A DNA stretch of 6,007 nucleotides from positions 1 through 6,007 of the forward strand of contig CABVEH010000081.1 of NCBI GenBank assembly GCA_902497215.1, written 5' to 3'. Positions 5,668 to 6,007 of this stretch are shown here, piece by piece. The stretch comes from an uncultured Eggerthellaceae bacterium (GTDB lineage: Bacteria; Actinomycetota; Coriobacteriia; Coriobacteriales; Eggerthellaceae). How positions within the stretch are numbered: position 1 is the stretch's first letter; every line of letters begins with the position of its first letter. Both the position numbers and the translations under genes were made by a program. The notes below the pieces were generated by a model, which did no database searches, was not told the DNA's origin, and saw only the letters and a list, made by a program, of their open reading frames with translations.

Positions 5668-6007
5668 CTAGTTTCCGGCGGCTCGCGCGGCCTCGTATTC
5701 CGCGACGAGCTTCTTGGTCACGTCGTGCGGGGCCTCTTCGTAGCCATCGATCTGGATTGTGTAGGTGCCCGACCCGCGGGTGAGCGAGCGGAGGTCCTTC
5801 GTGTACTCGATGACCTCGGCGTACGGCACGCGCACCTTGATGATGGTCTCGCCCGCAGCCCCCGCATCGGTGCCGACTATGCGTCCCCTGCGGGTTGAAA
5901 TGTCGCCCATGACCGCGCCGGCGTATTCCTCGCCGACCTCGATGTCCATGGACGCGATGGGCTCGAGCACGATGGGGTTGGCCTTCTCGCACGCCGCGCG
6001 GAAGCCG
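5668..6007 (-). CDS. Elongation factor G-family GTPase, C-terminal 112 residues (5' end outside window)
   Basis: The open frame runs in from the right edge and ends at TAG (5670-5668). It begins FRAACEKANPIVLEPI, the end of EF-G domain IV, and continues through the ferredoxin-like domain V: EEYAGAVMGDISTRRGRI, VPYAEVIEYTKDLRSLT, RGSGTYTIQIDGYEEAP. EF-G drives translocation and, with RRF, ribosome recycling. MGDISTRRGRIVGTD and DLRSLTRGSGTY look closer to the secondary EF-G (EF-G2/FusA2) paralogues than to housekeeping FusA, where DLRSKTQGRA-type motifs are common. The GTPase domain that would decide this is not visible. It is upstream of the SpoVA-like gene on the same strand and may be cotranscribed with it across the 92-nt gap. 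Confidence 0.88.
   Translation of the reverse strand, partial: GFRAACEKANPIVLEPIASMDIEVGEEYAGAVMGDISTRRGRIVGTDAGAAGETIIKVRVPYAEVIEYTKDLRSLTRGSGTYTIQIDGYEEAPHDVTKKLVAEYEAARAAGN

Noticed and set aside
1..6007. CRISPR arrays, insertion sequences, prophage or toxin-antitoxin genes
   Set aside because: No regularly spaced direct repeats, transposase or integrase motifs, or terminal inverted repeats were seen on either strand.

Overview
The window is GC-rich, and every gene I can support lies on the minus strand, so the natural reading direction runs from 6007 down to 1. Stacked ferredoxin-type iron-sulfur proteins, an iron-sulfur-linked split glutamate synthase and a SpoVA-like membrane protein suggest a strict anaerobe. 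The style fits a high-GC gut-type Actinomycetota (Coriobacteriia/Eggerthellaceae), but this is inference from gene content and composition; there is no rRNA or other taxonomic marker here.

Reading on the minus strand. (1) 6007-5668: the C-terminal end of an elongation factor G-family GTPase, cut by the window edge. (2) 5575-4601: a 324-residue multi-pass membrane protein that looks like two SpoVAC/SpoVAE-type units fused in tandem. (3) 4561-4268: a 97-residue, two-helix, strongly basic membrane protein. (4) 4270-4117: a compact control region with a GAAC-N4-GTTC palindrome, an extended -10 promoter, a second 23-bp dyad over the probable transcription start, and a leader that folds on paper into a three-way-junction RNA. 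(5) 4116-3733: an orphan 127-residue protein with a very good ribosome binding site. (6) 3653-1: an operon for a ferredoxin-type, split glutamate synthase.

The glutamate synthase operon has four genes in the window: a glutamine amidotransferase subunit (3653-2448), the FMN/iron-sulfur glutamate synthase core (2455-950), a four-cluster ferredoxin-like protein (945-484) and the N-terminal part of an FAD/NAD(P)H oxidoreductase (482-1). The last three joins are an 8-nt overlap, a 4-nt gap and a 1-nt gap, so the products are almost certainly made together. The likely scheme is that the FAD protein takes electrons from NAD(P)H, the ferredoxin passes them on, the amidotransferase releases ammonia from glutamine, and the FMN core reduces the 2-oxoglutarate adduct to glutamate. 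The GXGXG structural domain usually needed by such an enzyme is not in the window and may be encoded further downstream.

The parts most worth a second look are the control region at 4159-4270 (two dyads plus a structured leader), the orphan gene that follows it, and the tandem SpoVA-like protein with its small basic partner.
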